Source of the DNA: Micromonospora sp. WMMA1363
GTDB lineage: Bacteria; Actinomycetota; Actinomycetes; Mycobacteriales; Micromonosporaceae
DNA: 64,000 nucleotides
Direction of reading: 5' to 3'
Assembly: GCF_030345795.1 (NCBI RefSeq)
Contig: NZ_JAUALB010000001.1
Coordinates: forward strand, 1,545,001 to 1,609,000
A program made the translations under genes and the position numbers. The notes below the pieces were generated by a model. The model was given only the letters and a program-made list of their open reading frames with translations. It was not told the origin of the DNA and searched no databases. Numbering within the stretch: position 1 is the stretch's first letter; every line of letters starts with the position of its first letter. This document shows, piece by piece, positions 17,512-27,291 of this stretch.

Positions 17512-19143
17512 ATGACAGGTACCAGCTTCACCCGACGTGACCTGCTACGGGTCACCACGCTCGGTGCCGGCGCCACCGTGGCCGGTGCCGCACTGGGCCA
17601 GCGGGCGGCTCCGGCACTCGGTGCCGTCCCCGCGCTGGTCGGCAAGACCGCCGTGGTCGTCGGCAGCGGCTTCGGCGGGGCGGTCGCGGCGTACCGGCTC
17701 GGCCAGGCCGGGGTGGTCACCACCGTGCTGGAGCGCGGCCGGCGCTGGGACGTCGACGGCTCGGGCAGCACGTTCTGCGGAATCAACGCGCCGGACTGGC
17801 GGTGTGCCTGGTTCCAGGACCGCCCGCCGCTGGGCATCAACGTCGGTGCGAAGATCGAGCGGCGCGCCGGTCTGATCGCCCGACACGCCGGCGACGGGAT
17901 CAATGTCCTCAGCGGAGTGGGTGTGGGCGGCGGCTCCCTCGTCATCGGGATGTTCCTACCGCAGCCCCGACGCAGCGAGTGGGAACGCGTCTACCCGGCC
18001 GAGATCGGATACGACGAGATGGACGGTGTCTACTGGCCGCGGGCCCGGCAGAACCTCGGCGCCACGCCGATACCCGACGACGTGCAGGGCGCCGGCCCGT
18101 ACCGGGGAGCGCGAGCTTGGCTCGAGTACCTGGCGGAGTTCAAGCAGACTCCGCTACCCATTCCGTTCGCGGTCGACTGGGACGTGGTCCGCGCCGAACT
18201 CGCCGGTTCCGCTGTGGCGTGCCACACAATCGGCGAGGGGCCCTACGGCAGCAACTCCGGGGCGAAGAACAGCGTGGACCGCAACTACCTGGCCTGGGCG
18301 GCCGCGACCGGCAACGTGACGACGCTGCCGCTGCACGAGGTCACCGAGATCCACGAGGTGTCCGGCCAGGACACGTTCGAGGTCAGGTGCCGGCAGATCG
18401 ACGAGCACGGAACGGTGCTGGCGACCAGGACCTTCGCCTGCGACTACCTGTTCCTGGCCGCCGGCTCCGTCTACACCACGTCGCTGCTGCTCACCTCCCG
18501 GGCCAAGGGCTGGCTGCCCCGCCTGGTCAGCCCCGAGGTGGGCAAGGGCTGGGGAAACAACGGCGACTTCCTGGTGACCCGGTTCAATCTGCGCAGGGAC
18601 GTCGGCTACGCCCAGGGCGGCCCGGGCAACGTGAAATACATCGACGACGACAATCCGTTCGCCGTCACGTCGATGGCGTGGGAGGCGGCACCCGTCCCGA
18701 CCTGGATGCCGCGTACCACCGCGCATCTGGTGACCAGTGTGGTGCCGGAACGCGGGGAGATCCGCTATGACGCGACGACCGGGGCGGGCAAGGTCCACTG
18801 GCCCTACGGGCTGCTGTGCACCACCGCGGAAAAGGCGGCGGTCAACCTGGTGACCCGGCTGTGGTGGAAGACCGAGGGCAGCAAGGGATACCTGCTGAAC
18901 GGCCTGCCGGCCTACGACCGGAACATCGGCACCGGGCTCGGCGCGGCGAACACGTGGCACCCGCTGGGCGGCATGGTCATGGGCAAGGCCACCGACTTCG
19001 GCGGTCGGTGCGTCGACTACCCCAACCTCTACTGCGTCGACGGGTCGGTGCTGCCCGGATCGACCTGCCTGGCTAATCCCTCCTTGACCATCACCGCGAA
19101 CGCCGAACGCTGCATGGACAGGTTCGTCGCCGCGCATACCTGA
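17512..19143 (+). CDS. choD: Tat-exported GMC-type cholesterol oxidase
   Basis: 543 residues with a twin-arginine signal (FTRRDLLRVTTLGAGATV ... AAPALGA). The FAD-binding motif VVVGSGFGGAVAAYRLGQAG starts near residue 48. GMC signatures include GVGVGGGSLVIGM, AGSVYTTSLLLTSRA and, at the C-terminus, the active-site His483 (NTWHPLGGMVMG) and Asn522 (LANPSLTITANAERC). These match His447 and Asn485 of Streptomyces cholesterol oxidase. It oxidises and isomerises cholesterol to cholest-4-en-3-one with H2O2 release, outside or at the cell surface. The gene follows ltp3 by 21 bp with its own AGAGGGA ribosome binding site, placing an extracellular first step in a side-chain operon. The symbol choD is used as in mycobacteria; choA or choM would also be defensible. 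Confidence 0.9.
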   Translation: MTGTSFTRRDLLRVTTLGAGATVAGAALGQRAAPALGAVPALVGKTAVVVGSGFGGAVAAYRLGQAGVVTTVLERGRRWDVDGSGSTFCGINAPDWRCAWFQDRPPLGINVGAKIERRAGLIARHAGDGINVLSGVGVGGGSLVIGMFLPQPRRSEWERVYPAEIGYDEMDGVYWPRARQNLGATPIPDDVQGAGPYRGARAWLEYLAEFKQTPLPIPFAVDWDVVRAELAGSAVACHTIGEGPYGSNSGAKNSVDRNYLAWAAATGNVTTLPLHEVTEIHEVSGQDTFEVRCRQIDEHGTVLATRTFACDYLFLAAGSVYTTSLLLTSRAKGWLPRLVSPEVGKGWGNNGDFLVTRFNLRRDVGYAQGGPGNVKYIDDDNPFAVTSMAWEAAPVPTWMPRTTAHLVTSVVPERGEIRYDATTGAGKVHWPYGLLCTTAEKAAVNLVTRLWWKTEGSKGYLLNGLPAYDRNIGTGLGAANTWHPLGGMVMGKATDFGGRCVDYPNLYCVDGSVLPGSTCLANPSLTITANAERCMDRFVAAHT

Positions 19144-19150
19144 CACCGCA

Positions 19151-19177
19151 CGGGGGTCCCGGTTGTCGGGACCCCCG
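19151..19177. terminator. Bidirectional stem-loop between choD and cyp125
   Basis: Perfect 11-bp inverted repeat, CGGGGGTCCCG (19151-19161) and CGGGACCCCCG (19167-19177), with a 5-base loop. It lies exactly between two convergent genes (stops at 19143 and 19179), as expected for a shared terminator. No long T-tract follows, which is common in high-GC actinobacteria. Confidence 0.8.
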
Positions 19178-19178
19178 C

Positions 19179-20405
19179 TCAGCGGTACCGCACCGGCAAC
19201 TGTCGGATGCCGTTGATCCAGCCTGACCGCAGTCGCTGCGGATCGGCCACCTTGCGGATGTCCGGCAGCTGGTCGGCGATCGCGTTGAAGATCAGCTCGA
19301 TCTCCAGGCGAGCGAGGTTCGCGCCCAGGCAGAAGTGCGCGCCGCTACCACCGAATCCCAGGTGCGGGTTGGGGCTGCGGGTGATGTCGAACCGCTCGGG
19401 ATCCTCGAACACCGCCTCGTCGAAGTTGGCCGACCCGTAGAAGAGCGCTACCCGTTGGCCGGCGGAGATGCCCTGGCCCCCCAGCACGGTGTCGACCAAC
19501 GCGGTGCGTTGGAAGACGTTGACCGGGGTAGCCCAGCGGATGATCTCCTCGACCGCACTCCTGGGACGCTCGGCCTTGAACAGTTCCCACTGCTCCGGGT
19601 GGTCGAGGAAGGCCAGCATGCCGTGGGTGATCGCGTTGCGGGTCGTCTCGTTGCCCGCCACCGCCAGCAGCATCACGAAGAAGCCGAACTCGTCGGTCGT
19701 CAGATGCGTGCCGTCGATCTGCGCGTTGACGAGTTTGGTCACCAGGTCGTCCCGCGGGCTGCGCTGGCGCTCCTCGGCCATGCCCATGGCGTACGCGAGC
19801 AACTCGGCCGCGGCGGCCAGTGGATCCACTCCGTAGGCCGGATCGTCGTACCCGATCAGCTGGTTCGACCAGTCGAAGACCTTGCGCCGATGGTGTTGCG
19901 GGACCCCGATCAGTTCGGCGATCGCCTGCAACGGTAGTTCGCAGGCGATGTCGGTGACGAAGTCGCCGCTGCCGTGCCCGGCCGCGTCGCGCACGATGCG
20001 CTCGGCGCGCTCCGCCAACGCCCCGCGCAACGCGTTGATCGCCCGGGGGGTGAAGCCACGGGAGACGATGGCCCGCAGCTTGGTGTGCTCCGGCGGGTCG
20101 GTGTTGAGCATGATGACCCGCTGGGTCTCGATGTCCTCCCGGGTGGTGCCGGCCCGGAGCCGGGCTATCGCGGTGTTCTCCCGGGTGGAGTAGGTGTCAC
20201 TGTCCCGGGAGACCGCCATGACGTCGGCGTAGCGGGTGACCACCCAGTATCCGTCGTCGTCGAAGCCGGCCGATCCCCTCGGTTGGGCGTTCCACCAGAC
20301 GGGGGCGGTCCGGCGAAGCTCGGCGAACTCCTTCCGGGGCACTCGGCGCACCAGGACGTCGGGATCGGTGAAGTCGAATCCCGCCGGGATGCACGGCTCA
20401 GTCAT
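19179..20405 (-). CDS. cyp125: Cytochrome P450 CYP125, steroid C26/C27-hydroxylase
   Basis: 408 residues from the ATG at 20405, with AGGAGG seven bases upstream; an ATG at 20420 is less likely. The heme Cys359 is in FGGSGAHFCLGANLARLE, the I-helix oxygen motif is AGNETTRNAITHG, and the K-helix motif is EEIIRW. The C-terminal RSGWINGIRQLPV is characteristic of CYP125. The enzyme oxidises the terminal methyl of cholesterol/cholestenone to the C26 acid, the entry to side-chain beta-oxidation. It is divergent from fadA5 with two operator-like sites between, the same arrangement as Rv3545c/Rv3546, although here it is separated from fadE28/29, which lie 20 kb away. Confidence 0.95.
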   Translation of the reverse strand: MTEPCIPAGFDFTDPDVLVRRVPRKEFAELRRTAPVWWNAQPRGSAGFDDDGYWVVTRYADVMAVSRDSDTYSTRENTAIARLRAGTTREDIETQRVIMLNTDPPEHTKLRAIVSRGFTPRAINALRGALAERAERIVRDAAGHGSGDFVTDIACELPLQAIAELIGVPQHHRRKVFDWSNQLIGYDDPAYGVDPLAAAAELLAYAMGMAEERQRSPRDDLVTKLVNAQIDGTHLTTDEFGFFVMLLAVAGNETTRNAITHGMLAFLDHPEQWELFKAERPRSAVEEIIRWATPVNVFQRTALVDTVLGGQGISAGQRVALFYGSANFDEAVFEDPERFDITRSPNPHLGFGGSGAHFCLGANLARLEIELIFNAIADQLPDIRKVADPQRLRSGWINGIRQLPVRYR

Positions 20406-20417
20406 CAGACCTCCTAT

Positions 20418-20431
20418 CATAACTTGTTCTA
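20418..20431. promoter_or_regulatory. KstR-type operator, cyp125 side
   Basis: CATAACTTGTTCTA fits TnnAACnnGTTnnA except the first base. It lies 13 bp upstream of the cyp125 start and overlaps the spot where its ribosome binding site begins. Confidence 0.75.
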
Positions 20432-20483
20432 ATATTCAAGCAGATCGAATGTCGTGTCGCCAACGAAGGATGTGCTTCGATAA

Positions 20484-21683
<1,200 letters not shown>

Positions 21684-21731
21684 CCGCTCCCGCCACGGCC
21701 GCGCGCCGGGCTGGTGATCGGTGGCCACGGG

Positions 21732-22721
21732 TCAGCCGTCGCGTGCCGCCGTACGGCGCACCACCAGTGCGCCCACGGCCAGGCCGACCAGCCCTACCAG
21801 GACGAGACCGGCGGGCAGGTAACGCCGCACGAACAGGATGCGCTGCCGCCCGCTCGCCGCGTCGTCGGTGACGCGACGCAGCGTCTCCGGAGCGAACTCG
21901 AACCTGGCGTCGAGCAACACCACGGGCTGCCCGACGTCCGGGACCAGCGTGCGGTGCGGCTCCTCCCGAACCCCGACGATCGTCCCGGTGACCGGTTCCA
22001 CCCAGACCGTACGGTGGTTCCGGTAGGTTACCGACCCGGTCGTCGCACCGGGAGCGAACCGCGCGACGAGGGCCCCGACGAACTGCGGACTGGTCCGCAC
22101 CGGCCGCTCGTCGACGACCTGCTCGAAGCGGTACGCCTGGAGCCCCTCGATGGTCTCGGTGCCCCGGTAGTGGATCGGCAGTGCCTCCCCGAGGTCGCTG
22201 TCGTAGTACTGGTACGTCGTTCGTTCGGTGTCGAATGGGAACCGGTAGAGCTGCCCCGAGTACCGCACCGTGCCCGGCTGGCACTCCTCGGCGGCAGGTC
22301 CGTCGACCCGGCACTGTCCACTCCAGTCGACCGCCGCGCCGGAGGTGCGATCGAGTGCGATCGCGCTGCGCACGGCGCTGACGAGCTGTCCGGTGTCCAC
22401 CCGAGTCGTCTGCTGGAACACGTTCCAGACCACCGCATCGTCCCGGATCGCCTCGGCCAGCGTGGCGGTCGTGGCGGCGTCCGACTCGATGCGTGTGGTG
22501 GCCCGCAGGTCAGTCGTCACGATCTCGATCGACGGGCGTTCACCGGTCAGTTCGGCGTGCACGACCGTCGCGCCCGACGCCTCGGTGACAGACTCCGTCG
22601 GGGCCAGGTCGACAGGGATCCTGGTAACTGTCGGAGCGATGCCGAAAGCCAGCCCGAGACCGGCCAACAGCCCGACCAACCCGGCGCCGGCCAACGCAAT
22701 TCCCACAACCCGCCTACTCAT
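21732..22721 (-). CDS. DUF3068 (PorA-like) membrane-anchored envelope protein
   Basis: 329 residues from the ATG at 22721, preceded by AGAGGAC. An N-terminal transmembrane segment (VVGIALAGAGLVGLLAGLGL, residues 4-24) and a C-terminal one (YLPAGLVLVGLVGLAVGALV, about 299-318) flank a large extracytoplasmic beta-rich domain with a Cys pair (QCRVDGPAAEEC). This is the DUF3068 family, renamed PorA-like in some databases, whose function is poorly known. A perfect KstR-type palindrome lies 46 bp upstream of the start, so expression is probably induced by steroids. A role in envelope passage or binding of hydrophobic substrate is a hypothesis only. Confidence 0.8.
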   Translation of the reverse strand: MSRRVVGIALAGAGLVGLLAGLGLAFGIAPTVTRIPVDLAPTESVTEASGATVVHAELTGERPSIEIVTTDLRATTRIESDAATTATLAEAIRDDAVVWNVFQQTTRVDTGQLVSAVRSAIALDRTSGAAVDWSGQCRVDGPAAEECQPGTVRYSGQLYRFPFDTERTTYQYYDSDLGEALPIHYRGTETIEGLQAYRFEQVVDERPVRTSPQFVGALVARFAPGATTGSVTYRNHRTVWVEPVTGTIVGVREEPHRTLVPDVGQPVVLLDARFEFAPETLRRVTDDAASGRQRILFVRRYLPAGLVLVGLVGLAVGALVVRRTAARDG

Positions 22722-22766
22722 GTCGCCACGTCCTCTCAGTCGAGAATGAGTTGGCAACTATCAATG

Positions 22767-22780
22767 TAGAACGGGTTACA
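22767..22780. promoter_or_regulatory. KstR-type operator upstream of DUF3068 gene
   Basis: TAGAACGGGTTACA matches TnnAACnnGTTnnA at every fixed position. It is 46 bp upstream of the DUF3068 start. The gene on the other side (ipdF) is oriented toward it, so only the DUF3068 gene can be served. Confidence 0.85.
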
Positions 22781-22832
22781 GTTCGGTGTCCGACCCCCCG
22801 GTTGGCGCCAGCGACACAAACCGACCAATCGG

Positions 22833-23627
22833 TCAGGGATGTTGACTGCTCACCGACACCACCTCGCCCGTGAGGTACGAGGCGTAGTCGCTGGCGAGGA
22901 AGACCATGACGGCCGCGACCTCCCAGGGCTGCGCCGCCCGGCCGAACGCCTCCCGCCCGGCGAGCTCGGCAAGCAGGTCCGAACTGGTCACCCTGGACAG
23001 GAAGGGATGCATGGCGAGGCTGGGCGCCACGGCGTTGACCCGGATGCCGTACGGCGCCGCGTCGAGCGCCGCGCACCGGGTGAACGCCATCACCCCCGCC
23101 TTGGCGGCCGCGTAGTGCGCCTGGCCGGCCTGGGCGCGCCAGCCCAGCACCGAAGCGTTGTTGACCACCACACCACCGCCGCCCTGCGCCAGCATCTGCC
23201 GCACCGCCGCCCGGGTACAGCGAAACGCGCCGGTCAGGGTCACGTCCAGCACCCGCGACCACTCGTCGTCGGTCATCTCCACGACCGGCCTGGTGCCGCC
23301 GAGCCCGGCGTTATTGATCATGATGTCCAGCCGCCCGAATTCGCGCACGGCGGTGGCGACGAGCGCCCGTACGGCCCGCTCGTCGGTCACGTCGCAGGGC
23401 ACCGACCGGACCCGACCCGGGTAGCCGGCCGACAGCCGCTCGTGGCTCTCGGCGAGCCGCCGGACATGCTGGTCGCTGATCACCACGAAGCCGCCCTCGT
23501 CCAGGCAGCGTTCGACCACGGCCGCCCCGATACCGGTCCCAGCCGCCGCGGTCACCGCCACGACCTTGTCCGCGAGCAGGTTCCGACCGGCCGGGCGGCC
23601 CGGCGGTGGCGGCGCTTCCGGCCTCAT
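22833..23627 (-). CDS. ipdF: Short-chain dehydrogenase IpdF of the HIP pathway
   Basis: 264 residues. Cofactor motif VTAAAGTGIGAAVVERCL, NNAGLGG, and catalytic Ser/Tyr/Lys in NNASVLGWRAQAGQ...HYAAAKAGVMA are all present. The C-terminus SDYASYLTGEVVSVSSQHP matches mycobacterial Rv3559c (IpdF) almost residue for residue. IpdF oxidises the 5-hydroxyl of the HIP-derived CoA thioester (the 5-OH-HIC-CoA step) during C/D-ring degradation. The ATG overlaps the fadE30 stop (ATGA), as in the Rv3559c-Rv3560c pair, so it should share the KstR2-type promoter at 24821. Confidence 0.92.
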   Translation of the reverse strand: MRPEAPPPPGRPAGRNLLADKVVAVTAAAGTGIGAAVVERCLDEGGFVVISDQHVRRLAESHERLSAGYPGRVRSVPCDVTDERAVRALVATAVREFGRLDIMINNAGLGGTRPVVEMTDDEWSRVLDVTLTGAFRCTRAAVRQMLAQGGGGVVVNNASVLGWRAQAGQAHYAAAKAGVMAFTRCAALDAAPYGIRVNAVAPSLAMHPFLSRVTSSDLLAELAGREAFGRAAQPWEVAAVMVFLASDYASYLTGEVVSVSSQHP

Positions 23628-24784
23628 CCGCGGGCCTGTCGGGGCAGGCCGAGAACCCGCTCGGCGATGATGCCGCGCTGAATCTCGTCCGACCCGCCGT
23701 AGATCGTGTCCGCCCGGCTGAACAGGAACAACCGCTGCCACTCGTCCAGGTCGTACGGCGCCGCACGGGCGACCGCACCGGAGGCACCACGCACCTGCAT
23801 GGCCAGTTCGCCGAGTCGCCGGTGCCACCGCGCCCAGAGCAGCTTCACCGCCGACGCCCCCTGCCCCGGGCCGTGCCGGTCGGTCTCGGCCATCGTCCGC
23901 AGGGTGTGCGCTCGCAGCGCCCAGAGCCCGATGAAGGCGCGGGCGAGCGCGTCCCGCAGCAGGGGGTCGCCGGCGACACCGAGTTGGCGGGCGAGCGACA
24001 CCAGACCCTCCAGTTCCCGCTGGAAACCGACCTGCTGGCCGAGGGTCGCCGCGCCCCGCTCGAACGCCAGGGTGCCCATCGCCACCCGCCATCCCTCGCC
24101 GACCTCGCCGACGACCAGGTCACGCGAGGTGCGCGCGCCGTCGAAGTAGACCTCGTTGAACTCCGAGGTGCCGGTCAGCTGACGGATGGGCCGCACCGTG
24201 ACGCCGGTTTGCCGCATCGGCACGAGGAGGTAGGACAGCCCGGCCCGGCGGGACTCCGCACCCGGGGGCCCGGTCCGGGCCAGCAGAAAGCACCAGTCCG
24301 CCACGTGCGCCAGCGAGGTCCACACCTTCTGACCGTCGACGATCCACTCGTCGCCGACGAGCCGGGCTCGGGTCGCCACCGCGGCGAGATCGGATCCCGC
24401 CCCGGGCTCGGAGTACCCCTGACACCACAGCTCCTCGACGGCGCGGATCCTGGGCAGAAAGCGCCGGCACTGCTCCGCCGTGCCGTAGGCGATCAGAGTC
24501 GGGCCGAGCAGTTCCTCGCCCAGGTAGCCGACGCGGGCCGGGGCGCCGGCGCGGGCGTACTCCTCGTGGAAGGCGACCTGTTGGGCGAGTGTGGCGCCAC
24601 GACCGCCGTGCTCGACCGGCCAGCCCAGACACGTCCACCCGGCGGCGGCGAGCCGCCGGTCGAAGGCCAGCCGTTCGCGGTACGCCTCGTGTTCCCGGCC
24701 CGGTCCGCCCGCGCCCCGCAGTTCGGCGCTCACGTTCTCCGCCAACCAGGCGCGCGCCGCGCGCCGGAACTCCTCGTCGTGCAC
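23624..24784 (-). CDS. fadE30: HIP-pathway acyl-CoA dehydrogenase FadE30
   Basis: 386 residues from the GTG at 24784, eight bases after GGGAGG. Landmarks: CLGWPVEHGGRGATLAQQV, ELWCQGYSEPGAGSDLAAV, GQKVWTSLAHVADWCFLLAR, EFNEVYFDGARTSRDLVVG, and TIYGGSDEIQRGIIAERVLG. It is colinear with Rv3560c FadE30, which introduces a double bond in 5-OH-HIP-CoA. It is divergent from fadD3 across a KstR2-type palindrome and followed by ipdF, exactly as in M. tuberculosis. Confidence 0.93.
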   Translation of the reverse strand: MHDEEFRRAARAWLAENVSAELRGAGGPGREHEAYRERLAFDRRLAAAGWTCLGWPVEHGGRGATLAQQVAFHEEYARAGAPARVGYLGEELLGPTLIAYGTAEQCRRFLPRIRAVEELWCQGYSEPGAGSDLAAVATRARLVGDEWIVDGQKVWTSLAHVADWCFLLARTGPPGAESRRAGLSYLLVPMRQTGVTVRPIRQLTGTSEFNEVYFDGARTSRDLVVGEVGEGWRVAMGTLAFERGAATLGQQVGFQRELEGLVSLARQLGVAGDPLLRDALARAFIGLWALRAHTLRTMAETDRHGPGQGASAVKLLWARWHRRLGELAMQVRGASGAVARAAPYDLDEWQRLFLFSRADTIYGGSDEIQRGIIAERVLGLPRQARG

Positions 24785-24820
24785 TGGTGTCACCTCCCGA
24801 CGCGCGCGTAGGCTCACCCT

Positions 24821-24834
24821 ACCAAGCACTTGCT
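24821..24834. promoter_or_regulatory. KstR2-type operator between fadE30 and fadD3
   Basis: ACCAAGCACTTGCT is an exact match to the KstR2 consensus AnCAAGnnCTTGnT. It is 36 bp from the fadE30 GTG and 17 bp from the fadD3 ATG, so it can repress both. KstR2 responds to HIP-CoA; its gene is not in this window. Confidence 0.9.
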
Positions 24835-24851
24835 TGTGTGAGGAGGTGTCG

Positions 24852-26435
24852 ATGGAGCCCACCATCCCCGCCGTCGTCGCCCGAGCGGCCCGGACGTACG
24901 GTGACGCCCTGGCCCTGGCCGAGCCGGACGGGCCGCGGCTGACCTTCGCGGCGCTACACGAGGCGGTCCGCACCGTGGCGCGGGCACTCATCGCGACGGG
25001 GGTGCGGCCCGGCGACCGGGTGGCGATCTGGTCACCGAACACCCACCACTGGGTGCCGGCCGCGCTGGGGATCGGCTACGCCGGTGCGACGCTGGTGCCG
25101 GTGAACACCCGATACACCGGGCCGGAGGCGTTGGACGTGGTGCGCCGCAGCGAGGCCCGCGCGCTGCTCGTGGCCGGCACCTTCCTCGGCGTCGACCGGC
25201 TCGCCACGCTGCGCGCGGCGGCGGCCGAGCAGGGCGCCGCCCTACCCGAGGTGATCGTGGAGATCCCGGTCGAACCCGGCGCCGCAGCGGCCACCGACGC
25301 GACCGGGTGGCCCGCCTTCCTGCGCCTGGCCGACACCGTACCGGCGGCCCGCGTCGACGCACGGGCGACGGCGGTGACGCCGGAATGGGTCAGTGACATC
25401 CTCTTCACCTCGGGCACCACCGGGCGCAGCAAGGGGGCGATGAGCGCGCACCGGCAGACGCTGGCCGTGGCAACGGAGTGGGCGCGGATCGGCCGGCTGT
25501 CCCCGGCCGACCGGTATCTCGTCGTCAACCCGTTCTTCCACAGCTTCGGACTCAAGGCCGGAATCCTGTCCTGCCTGGTCAGCGGCGCCACCCTCGTGCC
25601 GCAGGCGGTCTTCGACGCCGGGCGGGTGCTGCGCCTGGTCCAGCAGGAGAACATCACCGTCCTGCCCGGCCCGCCGACGATCTACCAGAGCCTGCTCGAC
25701 CACCCCGACCGGGCCCGGCACGACCTGTCCACGCTACGACTCGCGGTCACCGGAGCGGCCACGGTGCCGGCGGCGTTGATCGAGCGAATCCGCGACGAAC
25801 TGGGCTTCGAGACCATCCTGACCGCGTACGGATTGACCGAGGCGGTGGTGGCGACGATGTGCCGCCCGGGTGACGACCCGCGGACCGTGGCGCGGACCTC
25901 GGGACGGGCCGCGGCCGGCTTCGAGGTGCGGGTGGTCGGCCCGGACGGAGCGCCGGTCTCCACCGGCGAGCCGGGTGAGATCCTGCTGCGCGGTCCGAAC
26001 GTGATGCTCGGCTACCTCGACGACCCGGCGGCGACCGCCACCGCGGTCGACCCCGACGGTTGGCTGCACACCGGTGATGTCGGGCGGCTCGACGAGCGCG
26101 GCTACCTGAGCATCACCGACCGGCTGGGGGACATGTACGTCTGCGGTGGGTTCAACGTGTACCCGGCCGAGGTCGAGCAGGTGCTCGCCCGGCTGGTCGG
26201 TGTCGCCGAGTCCGCGGTGGTCGGCGTGCCCGACCCGCGGCTGGGCGAGGTCGGCAAGGCATACGTGGTCCTTGCGCCCGACCACCTGCTGTCGACCGAG
26301 GACGTGCTCTCCTTCTGCCGCACCCGGCTGGCCAACTACAAGGTCCCGCGAGTGGTCGAGTTCCGCACCGCACTGCCGCGCAACCCGACCGGCAAACCGC
26401 TCAAGCAGGTACTTCGGCAGGAGGCAGCGCAGTGA
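24852..26435 (+). CDS. fadD3: HIP-CoA synthetase FadD3
   Basis: 527 residues from the ATG at 24852, preceded by GAGGAGGTG. ANL motifs: ILFTSGTTGRSKGAMSAH, TAYGLTEAVVATMC, HTGDVGRLDERGYLSITDR, YVCGGFNVYPAEVE, and RNPTGKPLKQ with the catalytic Lys. The divergent pairing with fadE30-ipdF and the following fadE31-33 genes identify it as FadD3, which ligates CoA to 3a-alpha-H-4alpha(3'-propanoate)-7a-beta-methylhexahydro-1,5-indanedione (HIP). HIP-CoA is also the inducer for KstR2. Its stop overlaps the next gene by ATGA-type coupling (GTGA at 26432). Confidence 0.93.
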   Translation: MEPTIPAVVARAARTYGDALALAEPDGPRLTFAALHEAVRTVARALIATGVRPGDRVAIWSPNTHHWVPAALGIGYAGATLVPVNTRYTGPEALDVVRRSEARALLVAGTFLGVDRLATLRAAAAEQGAALPEVIVEIPVEPGAAAATDATGWPAFLRLADTVPAARVDARATAVTPEWVSDILFTSGTTGRSKGAMSAHRQTLAVATEWARIGRLSPADRYLVVNPFFHSFGLKAGILSCLVSGATLVPQAVFDAGRVLRLVQQENITVLPGPPTIYQSLLDHPDRARHDLSTLRLAVTGAATVPAALIERIRDELGFETILTAYGLTEAVVATMCRPGDDPRTVARTSGRAAAGFEVRVVGPDGAPVSTGEPGEILLRGPNVMLGYLDDPAATATAVDPDGWLHTGDVGRLDERGYLSITDRLGDMYVCGGFNVYPAEVEQVLARLVGVAESAVVGVPDPRLGEVGKAYVVLAPDHLLSTEDVLSFCRTRLANYKVPRVVEFRTALPRNPTGKPLKQVLRQEAAQ

Positions 26436-27277
26436 CAGACGACGAGCCGGTGCGGTTCGAGCGCCGGGGACCGACCGCCGTGGTGACGATGAACCGGCCC
26501 CGGTACCGAAACGCCCAGAACTCCGCGATGACCTACGCCCTCGACTCCGCTTTCGCCCGAGCCGTGGACGACGACTCGGTCGCGGTCATCGTGCTCGCCG
26601 GCGCCGGTGAGCACTTCTCCGCGGGCCACGACATCGGCTCGCCCGGCCGAGACGTCGACCAGACCTTCGATCGCCGGGCGGTGCTGTGGTGGGACCACGT
26701 CGGCAGGCCCGGCGCCGACCAGCGGTACGCCCGGGAGATGGAGGTCTACCTCGGCATGTGCCGGCGCTGGCGGGAGCTGCCGAAGCCGACCGTCGCGATG
26801 GTGCAGGGGGCCTGCCTCGCCGGCGGGCTCATGCTGGCCTGGGTCTGCGACCTGATCATCGCGGCCGAGGACGCGTACTTCGCGGACCCCGTGGTGCGGA
26901 TGGGCATTCCCGGCGTGGAGTACTTCGCCCACCCGTGGGTGCTGGGGCCACGCTTCGCCAAGGAGATCCTGTTCACCGGCGACCGCTTCGGCGCCCGGCG
27001 GGCGTACGAGGTCGGCATGGTCAACCAGGTCGTTCCCCGCGCGGACCTGGCGTCGCACACCCTCGGCGTCGCCGAGCGGATCGCCGCGATGCCCCGTTTC
27101 GGACTGGCCCTGACCAAACGGGCGGTCAATCAGTCGGAGGACCTGATGGGGATGCGTTCGGCGATGGACGCAGCCTTCGGTCTGCACCACCTCGCGCACG
27201 CGCACAACGCGGAGGTGTCGGGCGATTCGCTGGCCGGAATGGACGCCGGCAGCATGAAGGCGAGGGCGACCTCGTGA
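26432..27277 (+). CDS. Crotonase-fold protein, EchA13-like, in the fadD3 operon
   Basis: 281 residues from a GTG overlapping the fadD3 stop. The crotonase fold is clear (VVTMNRPRYRNAQN, GAGEHFSAGHDIG, GACLAGGLMLAWVCDLIIAA, MVNQVVPRADLASHTL). However, the two glutamates of classical enoyl-CoA hydratases appear missing. The GGGCEL position reads GGLMLAW, and the FGQPE position reads FADPVVRMGIPGVEYF. This matches my memory of the mycobacterial EchA13 subfamily. In M. tuberculosis, fadD3 is followed directly by fadE31, so this gene is an extra member of the operon. It may act as a lyase, hydrolase or isomerase on a HIP intermediate; that is inference. Confidence 0.85.
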   Translation: MTDDEPVRFERRGPTAVVTMNRPRYRNAQNSAMTYALDSAFARAVDDDSVAVIVLAGAGEHFSAGHDIGSPGRDVDQTFDRRAVLWWDHVGRPGADQRYAREMEVYLGMCRRWRELPKPTVAMVQGACLAGGLMLAWVCDLIIAAEDAYFADPVVRMGIPGVEYFAHPWVLGPRFAKEILFTGDRFGARRAYEVGMVNQVVPRADLASHTLGVAERIAAMPRFGLALTKRAVNQSEDLMGMRSAMDAAFGLHHLAHAHNAEVSGDSLAGMDAGSMKARATS

Positions 27278-27291
27278 GGCAGGCCGGCACG

